Source: Shimia sagamensis (GTDB lineage: Bacteria; Pseudomonadota; Alphaproteobacteria; Rhodobacterales; Rhodobacteraceae). From it: a stretch of DNA of 64,000 nucleotides. The position numbers and the translations under genes are program-made. Shown in pieces: positions 8,935-18,159 of the stretch. Below the pieces are notes generated by a model. It was not told the DNA's origin. It ran no database searches and was given only the letters and a program-made list of their open reading frames with translations. Each line of letters opens with the position of its first letter. Position 1 is the stretch's first letter. The stretch spans positions 124,001-188,000 of the forward strand of contig NZ_FXTY01000003.1 in assembly GCF_900182745.1 (NCBI RefSeq), in the 5' to 3' direction.

Positions 8935-9567
8935 TCAAAGCTTGCGTGCCACCAAGTAGCGGCTGGGTGGGTCCGCTGGAAAGTTGCCGCTCTCAATGAT
9001 CCGAAATCCAGCATCCGTCACGGAGCGCTCCAGCTCAGCAATCGAGAAAAACCGTACAAACGGCGCTTTGCCAAAGAACTGCATCAATGGGATGGCAGTC
9101 TTGAGCAACCGAAATTTTAACGACTGCATGTTTTCACTCAGGCACGGCGTCTTGCTAATAAAGAGTCCACCTGGTTTTACGCGCTTGGCCACTTCTACCA
9201 TTGCGATGTCTCCATCCTCCAAGAGATGGATCAGATTGTGCGCCATGACAACGTCAAACGGACCTTCCGGTGCGCTCTCCGGAGTGGCTTGTACCAGCCG
9301 GATGTTCTTGGTGCCTGCTTTGTTGACCCGTTCTCGGCCAACTTCCAACATGCCACCAGATACATCTGTCGCCACCAATTCGGCCACGTCGTCCGCCAGT
9401 TGGATGGCCGTGGCCGCTGTTCCGCACCCCAGCTCCAGGGCCACGTCGGTTTCTTTGAGGTAAGACCGTGTCCGGCCCAGCGTATACTCATACGCCTGCA
9501 TATCACTGATCGGGGATTTGGCATATTTCTGCGCCGCCCCGTCCCAAAACTTCGCTGCTGCTTGCAT
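8935..9567 (-). CDS. Class I SAM-dependent methyltransferase
   Basis: This 210-residue protein carries the methyltransferase motif I VALELGCGTAATAIQLA, an acidic end to strand 2 (LVATDVSGGML) and motif IV FDVVMAHNLIHLL. A C-terminal part (VKPGGLFISKTPCLSE) resembles ubiquinone/menaquinone-type and small-molecule methyltransferases. The ATG at 9567 was chosen for its AAGGAG site 6 bases upstream; 64 further in-frame residues upstream look non-coding and overlap the regulator promoter. It is divergent from a LysR gene 86 bases away, which probably controls it. The substrate is unknown. Confidence 0.88.
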   Translation of the reverse strand: MQAAAKFWDGAAQKYAKSPISDMQAYEYTLGRTRSYLKETDVALELGCGTAATAIQLADDVAELVATDVSGGMLEVGRERVNKAGTKNIRLVQATPESAPEGPFDVVMAHNLIHLLEDGDIAMVEVAKRVKPGGLFISKTPCLSENMQSLKFRLLKTAIPLMQFFGKAPFVRFFSIAELERSVTDAGFRIIESGNFPADPPSRYLVARKL

Positions 9568-9653
9568 GGTCGTTCTCCTTTCGACCCCATAGATACTTAT
9601 GCGTGAATGCAATATAAATTGCCGAAATTCGCAGCATTGATATACGTATTTGC

Positions 9654-10544
9654 ATGATCGATCCCAAGACCACCTTTGATTGGAACCATATTCGTGCGTT
9701 TTTGACCACGGCAGAAGAGGGCTCCTTGTCCGCTGCAGCGCGACAGCTTGGCCAGACACAGCCGACGTTGGGCCGCCAAGTCGCGGCCTTGGAAGAAGAT
9801 CTCGGCGTCATGTTGTTTGAGCGGGTCGGGCGGACGCTTGAGTTGACCGTCGCGGGTGGTGAGCTTTTGGAGCATGTCCGTGCCATGCGGGAGGCTGCCG
9901 ATCGTGTGGCGTTGGTGGCATCGGGTCAAAATCAGGATGTAGATGGCCGTGTCGCCATTACGGCATCAGATGTCTATTCAGTGCACCTTTTGCCGCCCAT
10001 CCTACGGGAGCTCCGTGTAAACGCCCCTCGGCTCATTATCGATGTTGTGGCGTCAGATGACGTGCAAGATCTTATGCGACGCGAGGCCGATATTGCGATC
10101 CGACATGTGCGCCCTGAGCAGCCGGATCTAATTGCGCGACTGGTGAGAGAGGCCAAAGGGTATTTTTACGCCGCAACCGAGTATCTGGACCTGCGAGGGC
10201 GGCCCAAAACTGTGGCTGATCTCAAACACCACGATTTTGTTGGGTCGGGAGATGTGCCACGTATGTTGGAATATCTCAAACCTATGGGTTTCCCAATTGA
10301 TCTGGACAACTTCCGCACCGGTTCAGACAGCGGATTGGTGGCGTGGGAGATGTGTAAACAGGGGTTTGGCATCTCGCCTATGGCTGAAGATGTGGCGGAA
10401 GCCACACCCGGAATTGAGCGAATTTTGCCCGACCTTGCTCCCATCGGTTTCCCAATTTGGCTGACCACGCACCGCGAGCTGCACACAAGTCGCCGGATAC
10501 GTATGGTTTTTGACACGTTGGCCGATCATCTGACCAAAGACTAA
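9654..10544 (+). CDS. LysR-family transcriptional regulator
   Basis: The 296-residue protein has a LysR helix-turn-helix (FLTTAEEGSLSAAARQLGQ, TLGRQVAALEEDLGV) and a substrate-binding-like effector domain with VAITASDVYSVHLLPPIL and the RREADIAIRHVRP strand. It is divergent from the methyltransferase gene. The intergenic region contains an imperfect TTATGC...GCAATATAA symmetry around 9597-9617 that could be its site. Its stop overlaps by 4 bases the stop of the convergent GNAT gene. The effector and full regulon are unknown. Confidence 0.9.
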   Translation: MIDPKTTFDWNHIRAFLTTAEEGSLSAAARQLGQTQPTLGRQVAALEEDLGVMLFERVGRTLELTVAGGELLEHVRAMREAADRVALVASGQNQDVDGRVAITASDVYSVHLLPPILRELRVNAPRLIIDVVASDDVQDLMRREADIAIRHVRPEQPDLIARLVREAKGYFYAATEYLDLRGRPKTVADLKHHDFVGSGDVPRMLEYLKPMGFPIDLDNFRTGSDSGLVAWEMCKQGFGISPMAEDVAEATPGIERILPDLAPIGFPIWLTTHRELHTSRRIRMVFDTLADHLTKD

Positions 10545-10975
10545 GGAAGCGGGCGCACCATCATTACGCGGGTCTCATCGCGCTCTGTCTCGTGCCAGCC
10601 TAAATGCGCATAAAGCGCTACGTTGTCAGGCATATCCACATGTGTGGCCAATGCTATGTCTTGGCACTCAGCGTCTTGGGCCTGCTTCAAGGCAAATCGG
10701 ATCAACACCCCACCAAGGCCGCGCCCCCGCGCTTGCGAGGCAACAGCCACATTCATCAGGTGCGCCGTTGGTGGTGTGGTTGAGAGCATCAGGACACCGG
10801 AAAGGTTGTCCATTACCCACACCTGCCTGTGCTCAATGGCATCAGTTACTCCACCGGAGACATCCGGCAGAGCAATGTTTAGATCGCGATAGGGTTGGTA
10901 TGCGGCATCGATCAGCCGCGCGATGGCAGGGGCCTCATCGGCCCGCGCCAAACGCGGCTGTGATGCATCAGCCAC
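10541..10975 (-). CDS. GNAT-family N-acetyltransferase
   Basis: The protein of about 144 residues has a GNAT core: an N-terminal ARADEAPAIARLIDAAY helix, the MNVAVASQARGRGLGGVLIRFAL acetyl-CoA binding motif A (R-G-x-G-x-G/A pattern) and a C-terminal NVALYAHLGWHETER motif B. The start is uncertain. A GTG at 10975 overlaps the pheT stop by 8 bases (GTGGCTGA) and gives a domain-length protein; an in-frame ATG at 11014 would lie 47 bases inside pheT. I prefer the GTG. Tight overlap suggests translational coupling to pheT at the end of that transcript. The substrate cannot be read. Confidence 0.85.
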   Translation of the reverse strand: MADASQPRLARADEAPAIARLIDAAYQPYRDLNIALPDVSGGVTDAIEHRQVWVMDNLSGVLMLSTTPPTAHLMNVAVASQARGRGLGGVLIRFALKQAQDAECQDIALATHVDMPDNVALYAHLGWHETERDETRVMMVRPLP

Positions 10976-13367
10976 GCAGCGTACCGCCGGTGGCTTTGCT
11001 GACTTTGGCGACAATCTTGGCGGCTACGGCTTCAATGTCGGCTTCCTTCAGCGTCTTGTCTGTTGGCTGCAGTCGCACTGTGATGGCGAGAGATTTCTTG
11101 CCTTCCCCAAGTGCGCCGCCGATAAACTCATCAAAGACGCGCACATCTTCGATCAGCGCCTTGTCCACGCCAGAGGCAGCATTGACCACCGTCAACGCTT
11201 CGACATCGGCATCCACTACAAAGGCAAAGTCACGCTCAACCGCCTGAAGGTCAGCCATTGTCACAGCCCCCTTGGACGCAGATTTCTTCCGCGGCATCGG
11301 AATTTCTGCGGTGTGAATGGCAAAGGCCACAACCGGTCCTTTAACGTTCAGCGTATCCAGCACTTTGGGGTGGATTTCGCCAAAGGCTCCAAGGATCTTT
11401 TTAGGGCCCAGACCCACCTTCGCACTGCGGCCGGGATGCCACCAGCCATTGGTACCGCGATTGTAAGTCAGCTTGGTTGGTGCGCCGAGCGCATTCATCA
11501 CCGCTTCCATGTCTGCCTTCGCGTCATAGATGTCGACACCACGACTCTCACCGTGAATATCTTTGCCAACAGTGCGACCCACCAGAATGCCCGTCAGCAG
11601 GTTTTCCTGCTCGCCTGGCTCGCCACCGTGGAATACTGCACCGCATTCAAACAGGGCCATTTCCATAAAGCCACGTGCCTGATTGCGCGCTGCGGCTTGC
11701 AAAAGCCCAGGCAGCAGGGACGGGCGCATGTGGCTCATTTCGCTAGAAATCGGATTTTCCAGCTTGGTCGCATCGCTACCGCCGCCAAACAACACAGCTG
11801 CTGCCTTGTCGATGAAGCTGTAGGTCACACACTCGTTGTATCCGAGGGCCGCGGTTGTGCGACGCGCGATCTGTTCGCGTTTCTGCATGGGCGACAAGAT
11901 TTGCTCCGGAACGCCAGCGGCGACACGTGGCAGAGGCTTGCCTTCCAATTTGGTCAGCGAAGCAATCCGTGCGACTTCTTCAACCAGGTCAGCGGAGCCA
12001 CGTACATCGGGACGCCAGCTTGGCACATGGGCCATATCGCCTTCGATGGTGAAGCCAAGCGCTTCCAACGTGGCGTGTTGCGTTTCCGCTGGAATTTCCA
12101 TGCCCACCAGAGACTGCACACGGTCTGTGTCGAGCTTATAAGCGCGGGACACATCTGGCACTTCACCCGCAGTCACGACCGAGCTTGGCGCACCGCCGCA
12201 AAGATCAATTATCATCTGCGTTGCGTCATCCATTGCCTGCATGTTGTAGGCTGGATCAATACCACGCTCGTTGCGATAGCGCGCGTCCGAATTGATTTTC
12301 AGACCACGGCCCGTGTAGGCGATTTGGATGTGATCCCAAACAGCGGCTTCAAGGAAGACATTGGTGGTTTCTTCAGTACAGCCGGTGGGCAAACCTCCCA
12401 TGATGCCGCCGATGGATTCGACACCCGTGTCGTCGGAGATGACAACCATGCCCTCTTGGAGGGAGTACTCTTTCTCATCAAGACCAACGAGAGTTTCGCC
12501 ACCTGCCGTGCGGTGAACGCGCAGGTTGCCGTTGACTTTGTCGGCGTCAAATACGTGCAGAGGGCGGTTGCGGTCAAAGGTGAAAAAGTTGGTGATATCC
12601 ACCAGTGCCGAGATCGGCCGTAGGCCAATTGCTGTCAGGCGGTCCTGCAACCATTGTGGCGACGGGCCGTTTTTCACACCTTTGATCAGGCGACCGGCAA
12701 AGACCTCGCAGCCTTCAGTGGCGGCACTTTCATCAATAGTGATGTTGATCGGACTCTCATACCCACCTTCGATTGAGGCGGTCTTGGCAGGTTTCATTTT
12801 GCCCAAGCCTCGTGCGGCCAAGTCCAATGCAATACCACGCACACCCAGCGCATCCGGGCGGTTAGGCGTGATCGCAATCTCGATCATGGTGTCGACTTTG
12901 GACGGATCGTTTTCCGCCAACCAATCGATAAACCGGTCACCCACTTCGCCAGACGGCAGTTCAATGATCCCATCATGTTCATCAGACAGCTCCAGCTCAC
13001 GCTCAGACGCCATCATGCCGTAGCTTTCCACGCCACGGATCTTGCCGACGGAAATAGTGATATCCAGCCCCGGAATATACATGCCCGGTTTACAGACCAC
13101 GACGGTGATGCCTTCACGAGCGTTGGGCGCGCCACAGATAATCTGCAGCTCGCCTTCGTCGGTAGCAACTGTACAAACGCGCAGCTTGTCCGCATCTGGA
13201 TGTTTCTCGGCGTGAACCACTTTGCCAAGTTTAAACTCGGCCAGCCGCTCTGCTGGATTGGAAACGTCTTCCACCTCAAGGCCAAGGTCAGTCAGGACCT
13301 CAACAATCTCATCAACGCTTGCGTCGGTCTCAAGGTGATCTTTCAGCCAGGAAAGAGTGAATTTCAT
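10968..13367 (-). CDS. pheT: Phenylalanyl-tRNA synthetase beta subunit
   Basis: The 799-residue protein matches bacterial PheT in full. It forms the alpha2-beta2 enzyme that charges tRNA-Phe. The N-terminus is MKFTLSWLKDHL. A tRNA-binding EMAP/OB domain lies near residues 40-150. Next come the B3/4 editing domain, the B5 domain, a catalytic-like domain and a C-terminal ferredoxin-fold anticodon-binding domain (DFAFVVDADV... KSLAITVRLQP). Unusually its partner pheS is 1.7 kb upstream, separated by a small membrane protein gene and an oppositely oriented cyclase-like gene, so pheT probably has its own promoter in 13368-13560. A GNAT gene overlaps its stop. Confidence 0.97.
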   Translation of the reverse strand: MKFTLSWLKDHLETDASVDEIVEVLTDLGLEVEDVSNPAERLAEFKLGKVVHAEKHPDADKLRVCTVATDEGELQIICGAPNAREGITVVVCKPGMYIPGLDITISVGKIRGVESYGMMASERELELSDEHDGIIELPSGEVGDRFIDWLAENDPSKVDTMIEIAITPNRPDALGVRGIALDLAARGLGKMKPAKTASIEGGYESPINITIDESAATEGCEVFAGRLIKGVKNGPSPQWLQDRLTAIGLRPISALVDITNFFTFDRNRPLHVFDADKVNGNLRVHRTAGGETLVGLDEKEYSLQEGMVVISDDTGVESIGGIMGGLPTGCTEETTNVFLEAAVWDHIQIAYTGRGLKINSDARYRNERGIDPAYNMQAMDDATQMIIDLCGGAPSSVVTAGEVPDVSRAYKLDTDRVQSLVGMEIPAETQHATLEALGFTIEGDMAHVPSWRPDVRGSADLVEEVARIASLTKLEGKPLPRVAAGVPEQILSPMQKREQIARRTTAALGYNECVTYSFIDKAAAVLFGGGSDATKLENPISSEMSHMRPSLLPGLLQAAARNQARGFMEMALFECGAVFHGGEPGEQENLLTGILVGRTVGKDIHGESRGVDIYDAKADMEAVMNALGAPTKLTYNRGTNGWWHPGRSAKVGLGPKKILGAFGEIHPKVLDTLNVKGPVVAFAIHTAEIPMPRKKSASKGAVTMADLQAVERDFAFVVDADVEALTVVNAASGVDKALIEDVRVFDEFIGGALGEGKKSLAITVRLQPTDKTLKEADIEAVAAKIVAKVSKATGGTLRG

Positions 13368-13560
13368 CGCGTCGGTCCGCCAATCAAATAAGGGTCAGAA
13401 AGCCGTTTAACGGATTAGCGCCATAGGGGAAAGACTACATTGAATGCAAACCTTCGAAAGCGGACCGCAGAAGAGGCGGTTTCTCCACCACTGTCAGCCC
13501 AGTTTTGTAATTTTAGGTTTCTGGCGCATAGTGGGGGATGACGCATTAGAGGAGATTGAA

Positions 13561-14697
13561 ATGGCACCGCAGGATAGCGGCATTAAAACTGCCTTTTTTG
13601 TGATCGCGGATATTTCCGGCTACACAAAATTTATGGCTGAAACGCCAATTGAACATGCCAAAGGTATTTTGGAAGCGCTGTTTGGGGAATTGGTCCCAGC
13701 AATCCGGGCGCCACTTGAGGTCTCCGGTTTGCAAGGCGATGCTGTCTTTGCCTATGCCTTTGAAAGCGATGTGATGACCAAGCAGTTCATCCTCGACTTT
13801 TCCGAACAGCTCTACTGTGTGTTTGCTCGGGCAAAAGAAAAGATGGTCCTCAACACCAGTTGTCCCTGTGACGCCTGCGCCAACCTGGATGACCTGGAGC
13901 TTAAGATTGTTGTTCACCACGGCGAATGCGTGATTCAAGACACCGGAGGGCGTCAGGAACTGGCGGGACAGGATGTGATTACCGCATTTCGCCTTTTGAA
14001 GAATTCCGTCAAAGAAAACACGGGTATGAATGCCTACACGTTGATTTCCTGCAAGGCTCTCAAGGCGATGGATCTTGTAGATTATTTTGACGAGACAGAA
14101 TTCTTTTCTGAGGACATCGAACACATTGGAGAAATCGAATATGTTGTGCGAGACATGCGCGCTGCGTGGTCCCGTCGTCGGCAAACCAAGCGCACTTTTG
14201 TCGAGCCCAGTGATGATCTGTTGATCGACGAATGGATGGTGCCTTTACCTGTGTCCCCGGAGGTGGCTTTTACCATCATGACGCGGCCGGATTTACGCGC
14301 GGAATGGATTGGGGCGGATAAGGTGGACATGCTCAACACCAACAAAGGCAAGATTGAACCCGGCACGCTGTATCACTGCTATCACGGGGATGATGTCTTC
14401 CCGTTTGAGGTTTTGGATTGGAACCCCGGTGAATATGTCACCGGGCGCTACAACATGCCCATGGGCATGTCGATGCTGGAAACCATTGAAATGGCTGAGA
14501 TGGGAGCCGGAACAATGGTGAAACTACGCTATGCCAAAGTGACATCCAAAAAACTCATGGGGAAGTTGATGTCGGGGTCAGCGAGCAAAAAGGTGCGTGG
14601 GATCATCGAGCCGGACAAGGAAAATCGGGTCAAAAAGATGACCGCGCTGAGCAAAAAGTTAGTGATGCCTGAGGAGGGCGCAGCTCAACTTAGCTGA
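13561..14697 (+). CDS. Cyclase-like DUF2652 protein fused to an SRPBCC-type domain
   Basis: The 378-residue protein starts at the ATG at 13561, preceded by GAGGAG. Residues 10-190 resemble a class III nucleotidyl cyclase fold of the DUF2652 type: Asp17 in IADISGYTKF and Asp60 in GLQGDAVFAYA stand where the two metal-binding Asp residues sit, and LAGQDVITAFRLLKNS matches the later cyclase helix. An unusual CPCDAC cysteine cluster lies near residue 100. Residues from about 215 onward look like an SRPBCC/START-type ligand-binding domain (FTIMTRPDLRAEWIGADKV). Whether it makes cyclic nucleotides is unknown. It is inserted on the opposite strand between pheT and the pheS-linked genes. Confidence 0.78.
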   Translation: MAPQDSGIKTAFFVIADISGYTKFMAETPIEHAKGILEALFGELVPAIRAPLEVSGLQGDAVFAYAFESDVMTKQFILDFSEQLYCVFARAKEKMVLNTSCPCDACANLDDLELKIVVHHGECVIQDTGGRQELAGQDVITAFRLLKNSVKENTGMNAYTLISCKALKAMDLVDYFDETEFFSEDIEHIGEIEYVVRDMRAAWSRRRQTKRTFVEPSDDLLIDEWMVPLPVSPEVAFTIMTRPDLRAEWIGADKVDMLNTNKGKIEPGTLYHCYHGDDVFPFEVLDWNPGEYVTGRYNMPMGMSMLETIEMAEMGAGTMVKLRYAKVTSKKLMGKLMSGSASKKVRGIIEPDKENRVKKMTALSKKLVMPEEGAAQLS

Positions 14698-14706
14698 GCC
14701 GCAGAG

Positions 14707-15039
14707 TCACTTTTTGCCTTGCCCGCGCTCAATGAGTTTCTTTGTTTTACGGGGCTGGTTCACTTGATCCGCAAGCAGTTCGTGGGCGCGATGTCTTTTT
14801 TTGCCTGCAAGGATCAGCCCTGGCAGCACCGTCACCCAACCAATTGGGTAAAACACAAGCGCCCAGGCGCCCGCCCATGCGGGAAGGAACGTGAAAATGA
14901 CCGCGACAGCGGTGAGGGACAACACCCAAGCCTTCGGATATTCTGAGACTTTGGTGTCCCGCCAATCCCAATGCGCCGCCAAATAAACTTGAAACAGATA
15001 CATCAGCACGGTGTCTTCAAAGTAAAAAGGCGAGGCCAT
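14707..15039 (-). CDS. Small membrane protein of unknown function
   Basis: The 110-residue protein has a polar N-terminus (FYFEDTVLMYLFQVYLAAHWDW) and two adjacent hydrophobic segments near residues 38-55 and 58-78 separated by a short turn. The C-terminal tail is highly basic (KKRHRAHELL..., ending in KK). GAGGT precedes the ATG. It begins 25 bases after the pheS stop on the same strand, so it is probably co-transcribed with pheS. I do not recognise a named family. It is convergent with the cyclase-like gene, 9 bases apart. Confidence 0.72.
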   Translation of the reverse strand: MASPFYFEDTVLMYLFQVYLAAHWDWRDTKVSEYPKAWVLSLTAVAVIFTFLPAWAGAWALVFYPIGWVTVLPGLILAGKKRHRAHELLADQVNQPRKTKKLIERGQGKK

Positions 15040-15064
15040 GTTGACCTCGCCGCAAGTGTTCTTG

Positions 15065-16135
15065 TTACCGGTTCAATCCACCGTGCAGGGTCGGCTGATC
15101 CAAGCTTGCAAAACCGTAGTGACGCAACCAACGCAAGTCGCTGTCAAAGAAGGCGCGCAGATCCGGGATGCCGTACTTCAGCATCGCCAAACGGTCGATG
15201 CCCATGCCAAACGCAAAACCTTGGTACTCGTCCGGATCAATCCCACCTGCCTTGAGCACGTTGGGGTGCACCATGCCGGAGCCCAGAACTTCAAGCCAAT
15301 CGTCGCCTTCGCCAACCTTCACCGTGCCACCTTCCCAACTGCACTGGATGTCCACTTCGGCAGACGGTTCCGTGAACGGGAAGTGGGACGCGCGGAAGCG
15401 GGTTTTTACATCAGTGCCAAAGAAGGCAGAGAAGAACTCTTCGAGCACCCATTTGAGGTTCGCCATGGAGATGTCTTTGCCCAATGCAAGACCCTCAACC
15501 TGGTGGAACATTGGAGTGTGGGTTTGGTCATAATCGGCACGATATACGCGACCCGGACAAATGATGCGGATTGGCGCACCGTCTTTTTCCATCGTGCGGA
15601 TTTGTACCGGGCTAGTGTGGGTGCGAAGCACATGCGGTCGGCGCTCATCATCCTCGGCACGGTGAGTGTAAAATGTGTCCATCTCCGCGCGTGCGGGGTG
15701 GTGCCCCGGAATGTTCAGCGCGTCAAAATTATACCAATCGGTTTCGATCTGCGGGCCTTCGGCCACGGCAAATCCCATGTCAGCGAAGATCGCGGTGACC
15801 TCTTCGGTGACTTGGCTGATAGGGTGGATCGAGCCCACGCGGCGGGTGCGGGACGGCAGCGTCACATCCAGCCATTCAGTGGCCAGGCGGGCATCCAGCG
15901 CAGCATCCGAAAGCGCCACTTTCTTGGCGGCCAGCGCCGAGTTGATCTCGTTTTTCAACGCGTTGAGTGCTGGGCCAGCGACCTGGCGTTCTTCAGGAGT
16001 CATTTTGCCCAGCTCGCGCATTTTCAGGCTGATTTCGCCTTTCTTGCCAACGGCCCGAACCCGCAGTTCTTCAAGGGTGGCTTCGTCCGCTGCTGCGGCG
16101 ATGGCTTCGATATATTTGGTGCGCAGTTCGTCCAT
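15065..16135 (-). CDS. pheS: Phenylalanyl-tRNA synthetase alpha subunit
   Basis: The 356-residue protein is a full-length PheS, the catalytic alpha subunit that activates phenylalanine. It has an N-terminal coiled-coil arm ([16 protein letters not shown]), class II motif 2 ([21 protein letters not shown]) and motif 3 ([11 protein letters not shown], then [14 protein letters not shown]). Downstream on the same strand lies a small membrane protein gene instead of pheT. Upstream a Hint-domain gene separates it from rplT. The ribosome site is weak, but the start fits family alignment. Confidence 0.97.
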   Translation of the reverse strand: MDELRTKYIEAIAAAADEATLEELRVRAVGKKGEISLKMRELGKMTPEERQVAGPALNALKNEINSALAAKKVALSDAALDARLATEWLDVTLPSRTRRVGSIHPISQVTEEVTAIFADMGFAVAEGPQIETDWYNFDALNIPGHHPARAEMDTFYTHRAEDDERRPHVLRTHTSPVQIRTMEKDGAPIRIICPGRVYRADYDQTHTPMFHQVEGLALGKDISMANLKWVLEEFFSAFFGTDVKTRFRASHFPFTEPSAEVDIQCSWEGGTVKVGEGDDWLEVLGSGMVHPNVLKAGGIDPDEYQGFAFGMGIDRLAMLKYGIPDLRAFFDSDLRWLRHYGFASLDQPTLHGGLNR

Positions 16136-16239
16136 GGCAGGGCCGTCCCAGATGAGAAATTACCGCAGACCTCCTACCACACGCCCCTTTGATTGCAAGC
16201 ATACAGAGTAGCGCCGCCGTGAAATCCACCCGTTTGCCA

Positions 16240-17307
16240 TCAATTGCGCATCAGCAATGGCCCAAGGCTAGCGGGCGCAACGGGGCGTGCGGTGTGGCTG
16301 TGGACGCGCACGCCTGTGGCAAGCTCGGGGAAAAGGGCAAACATTTCACGCTGCGTGCCGCAATCCACCGCGTTCATGGCTTCCGCGCCGGGGAAGAAGC
16401 TCTCGCTCAATACGCCGTCACCGCTGACAATCTGGTGGTCGTCAAACAGCAGGTGAAAATAGGTGATGGAGCCACATTCACAAATTCGAACGTCGCAATC
16501 ATCCACCAGCGCCTTGGCGGGGACCAAAATTTCGTCTTCTCCAAACATGAGTTGCGCCCGCCAACCGGTCAAAAACATCCGATGGTTTTGGGACACCTGG
16601 TGCGGTTTCAATGCGCCAAATGTCTCTGGCGAAAACTGTACCGGCGCATATTTTCCTTTGCCGGGTACCGTTCTGCACCCGATCCAACGCACTGGTTGCA
16701 GCCCATTGTCTCGGGTCCAGATCAAATCGCCTTCGCAGAGCGTTCCAATCAGCTGGTGACCAACTTCCGTGCGAATGCGTGTGCCCTCCGCAAAACAGGC
16801 AACGCCAGTATCTCCGGCGCCAACTGGCGCATTGGTGAGATGTGTTGGTGCAGGCTGATTAAGCTGCAAGCTGGTGGTGGTGCTGTTTGGGGATGCTGCA
16901 ACCGGCAAGTTCTCAGAAGTGGCTCCAGCAGCGGCCCCGTCAAAGGCGAGGATGTTCTGCGTGCCACCGCCGATATCGTAATAATCGATCACAGTGTTTG
17001 CGGTGGTATTGGTGAGCGCATAAGCCTCATAGTTTCCGGTGCCGTGGCTATCTGGATCTGTGAGCAGGACAGGAAAATGCGATGCGGAAATCACAAAGAC
17101 CTGCTCATTTGTATCCGGGTCTATGACGGCAGAGACGTCGGGGTGGGAGAGCGGGATCTCAACGCCAACACTGCCATCTGCCTGATAAAACGACACCACA
17201 AAATCACGTGGGTTTTCGTCGTGGGCTAAGGCAGTTTCCAAAAACTCCTCAACACCTGAGCTTCGCGCATAGGCGTTGGAATAATGCAGCTCGCTGATAC
17301 GGGCCAT
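16240..17307 (-). CDS. Hint-domain (Hedgehog/intein-like) protein
   Basis: The 355-residue protein starts at the ATG at 17307, preceded by GGAGGT. Residues 1-165 form a Thr/Asn/Gly/Ala-rich N-terminal region without a recognised enzyme fold. From Cys171 (VACFAEGTRIRT) begins a Hint_2-type module, with CEGDLIWTRDNGLQPVRWIG and the later NHRMFLTG block. In Hint domains this Cys is the nucleophile for N-S acyl shift and self-cleavage. The family is abundant in marine Rhodobacterales and often found in probably secreted proteins, but its role is not established. No signal peptide is visible. The gene sits between rplT and pheS in an otherwise translational cluster. Confidence 0.85.
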   Translation of the reverse strand: MARISELHYSNAYARSSGVEEFLETALAHDENPRDFVVSFYQADGSVGVEIPLSHPDVSAVIDPDTNEQVFVISASHFPVLLTDPDSHGTGNYEAYALTNTTANTVIDYYDIGGGTQNILAFDGAAAGATSENLPVAASPNSTTTSLQLNQPAPTHLTNAPVGAGDTGVACFAEGTRIRTEVGHQLIGTLCEGDLIWTRDNGLQPVRWIGCRTVPGKGKYAPVQFSPETFGALKPHQVSQNHRMFLTGWRAQLMFGEDEILVPAKALVDDCDVRICECGSITYFHLLFDDHQIVSGDGVLSESFFPGAEAMNAVDCGTQREMFALFPELATGVRVHSHTARPVAPASLGPLLMRN

Positions 17308-17452
17308 TCTAACCTCCAAATCACTGGTACATCTCACGGCAAACACACGCCGCGCTGGCATCATGGGGCTGGAATGGTAAATAAAACGTAACTAGTTTCC
17401 TATTTGTTCCACCTTTGTCCTTGGTGTGATCTTGGCGTGTTCTGGATTTGGA

Positions 17453-17482
17453 CAAAAAAGCCCGCGTCAAAAACGCGGGCTT
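17453..17482 (-). terminator. Intrinsic terminator after rplT
   Basis: Read on the minus strand, a stem of AAGCCCGCGT pairing with ACGCGGGCTT is followed by a run of six T residues. It lies 22 bases past the rplT stop and should end the rpmI-rplT transcript before the Hint-domain gene. Confidence 0.9.
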
Positions 17483-17503
17483 CTTCAATTCGGTTGCTGG
17501 GGC

Positions 17504-17869
17504 TTAAGCAGCCAGAGCAGCTTTTGCTTGATCCACAATCGCGGTGAACGCGTCTGGTTCATGCACGGCCAGGTCGGCCAGAACTTTACGGTCCACTTCG
17601 ATACCGGCCAGTGTCAGGCCGTTGATGAAGCGGCTGTAAGTCAGCGCTTCGTCGTGGGCGCGCACAGCAGCGTTGATCCGCTGAATCCACAGCGCGCGGA
17701 AATTGCGCTTACGATTCTTGCGGTCGCGTGTTGCGTACTGGTTCGCCTTATCGACGGCCTGTGATGCAACGCGGAATGTATTCTTGCGACGACCATAATA
17801 ACCTTTGGCGGCTTTGATGATCTTCTTGTGACGGGCGTGGGTTACGGTACCACCTTTAACGCGGGACAT
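17504..17869 (-). CDS. rplT: 50S ribosomal protein L20
   Basis: The 121-residue basic protein matches L20 throughout: [34 protein letters not shown] and [15 protein letters not shown]. It binds 23S rRNA early in large-subunit assembly. It lies 13 bases downstream of rpmI on the same strand and ends at a strong terminator. infC is not adjacent; in E. coli L20 represses its own operon by binding a leader, but I see no obvious L20 pseudoknot here. Confidence 0.98.
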   Translation of the reverse strand: MSRVKGGTVTHARHKKIIKAAKGYYGRRKNTFRVASQAVDKANQYATRDRKNRKRNFRALWIQRINAAVRAHDEALTYSRFINGLTLAGIEVDRKVLADLAVHEPDAFTAIVDQAKAALAA

Positions 17870-17882
17870 ATCTTATCTCCTC

Positions 17883-18083
17883 TTAGCGGTCGTAGGGCAT
17901 GAAGCCCTTGACGATCTTAGCGTCGGGGGCGGACAGGGTCGTAGTGCCACGGGCGTTACGAATGAATTTGCGGGTGCGTTTGATCATGCCGTGGCGTTTA
18001 CCAGCTTGGCCAGCAAGTACTTTGCCGGTGGCAGTGACCTTAAAGCGCTTTTTGGCGCTCGACTTAGTCTTCATCTTAGGCAT
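17883..18083 (-). CDS. rpmI: 50S ribosomal protein L35
   Basis: The 66-residue protein matches L35: [20 protein letters not shown], then [17 protein letters not shown]. The ATG at 18083 has AAAGGAGA a few bases upstream and gives the usual family length. A longer in-frame extension upstream has no family similarity and overlaps the probable promoter. It is the first gene of a two-gene transcript with rplT. Confidence 0.97.
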   Translation of the reverse strand: MPKMKTKSSAKKRFKVTATGKVLAGQAGKRHGMIKRTRKFIRNARGTTTLSAPDAKIVKGFMPYDR

Positions 18084-18159
18084 TTCCGTCTCCTTTATAT
18101 TCGGTCGGTGACAAACGCGACTCGGCATGCCTTCTAGCCGGTCGCGCGAATAGAGGCGC

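Noticed and set aside
10923-12623. Very long open frame on the plus strand opposite pheT
   Set aside because: It lies inside the well-supported pheT gene on the other strand, has no recognisable domain and a composition typical of reverse-strand reading of GC-rich coding DNA.
15038-16192. Long open frame opposite pheS
   Set aside because: It is antisense to a complete pheS with all class II motifs and shows no family signature.
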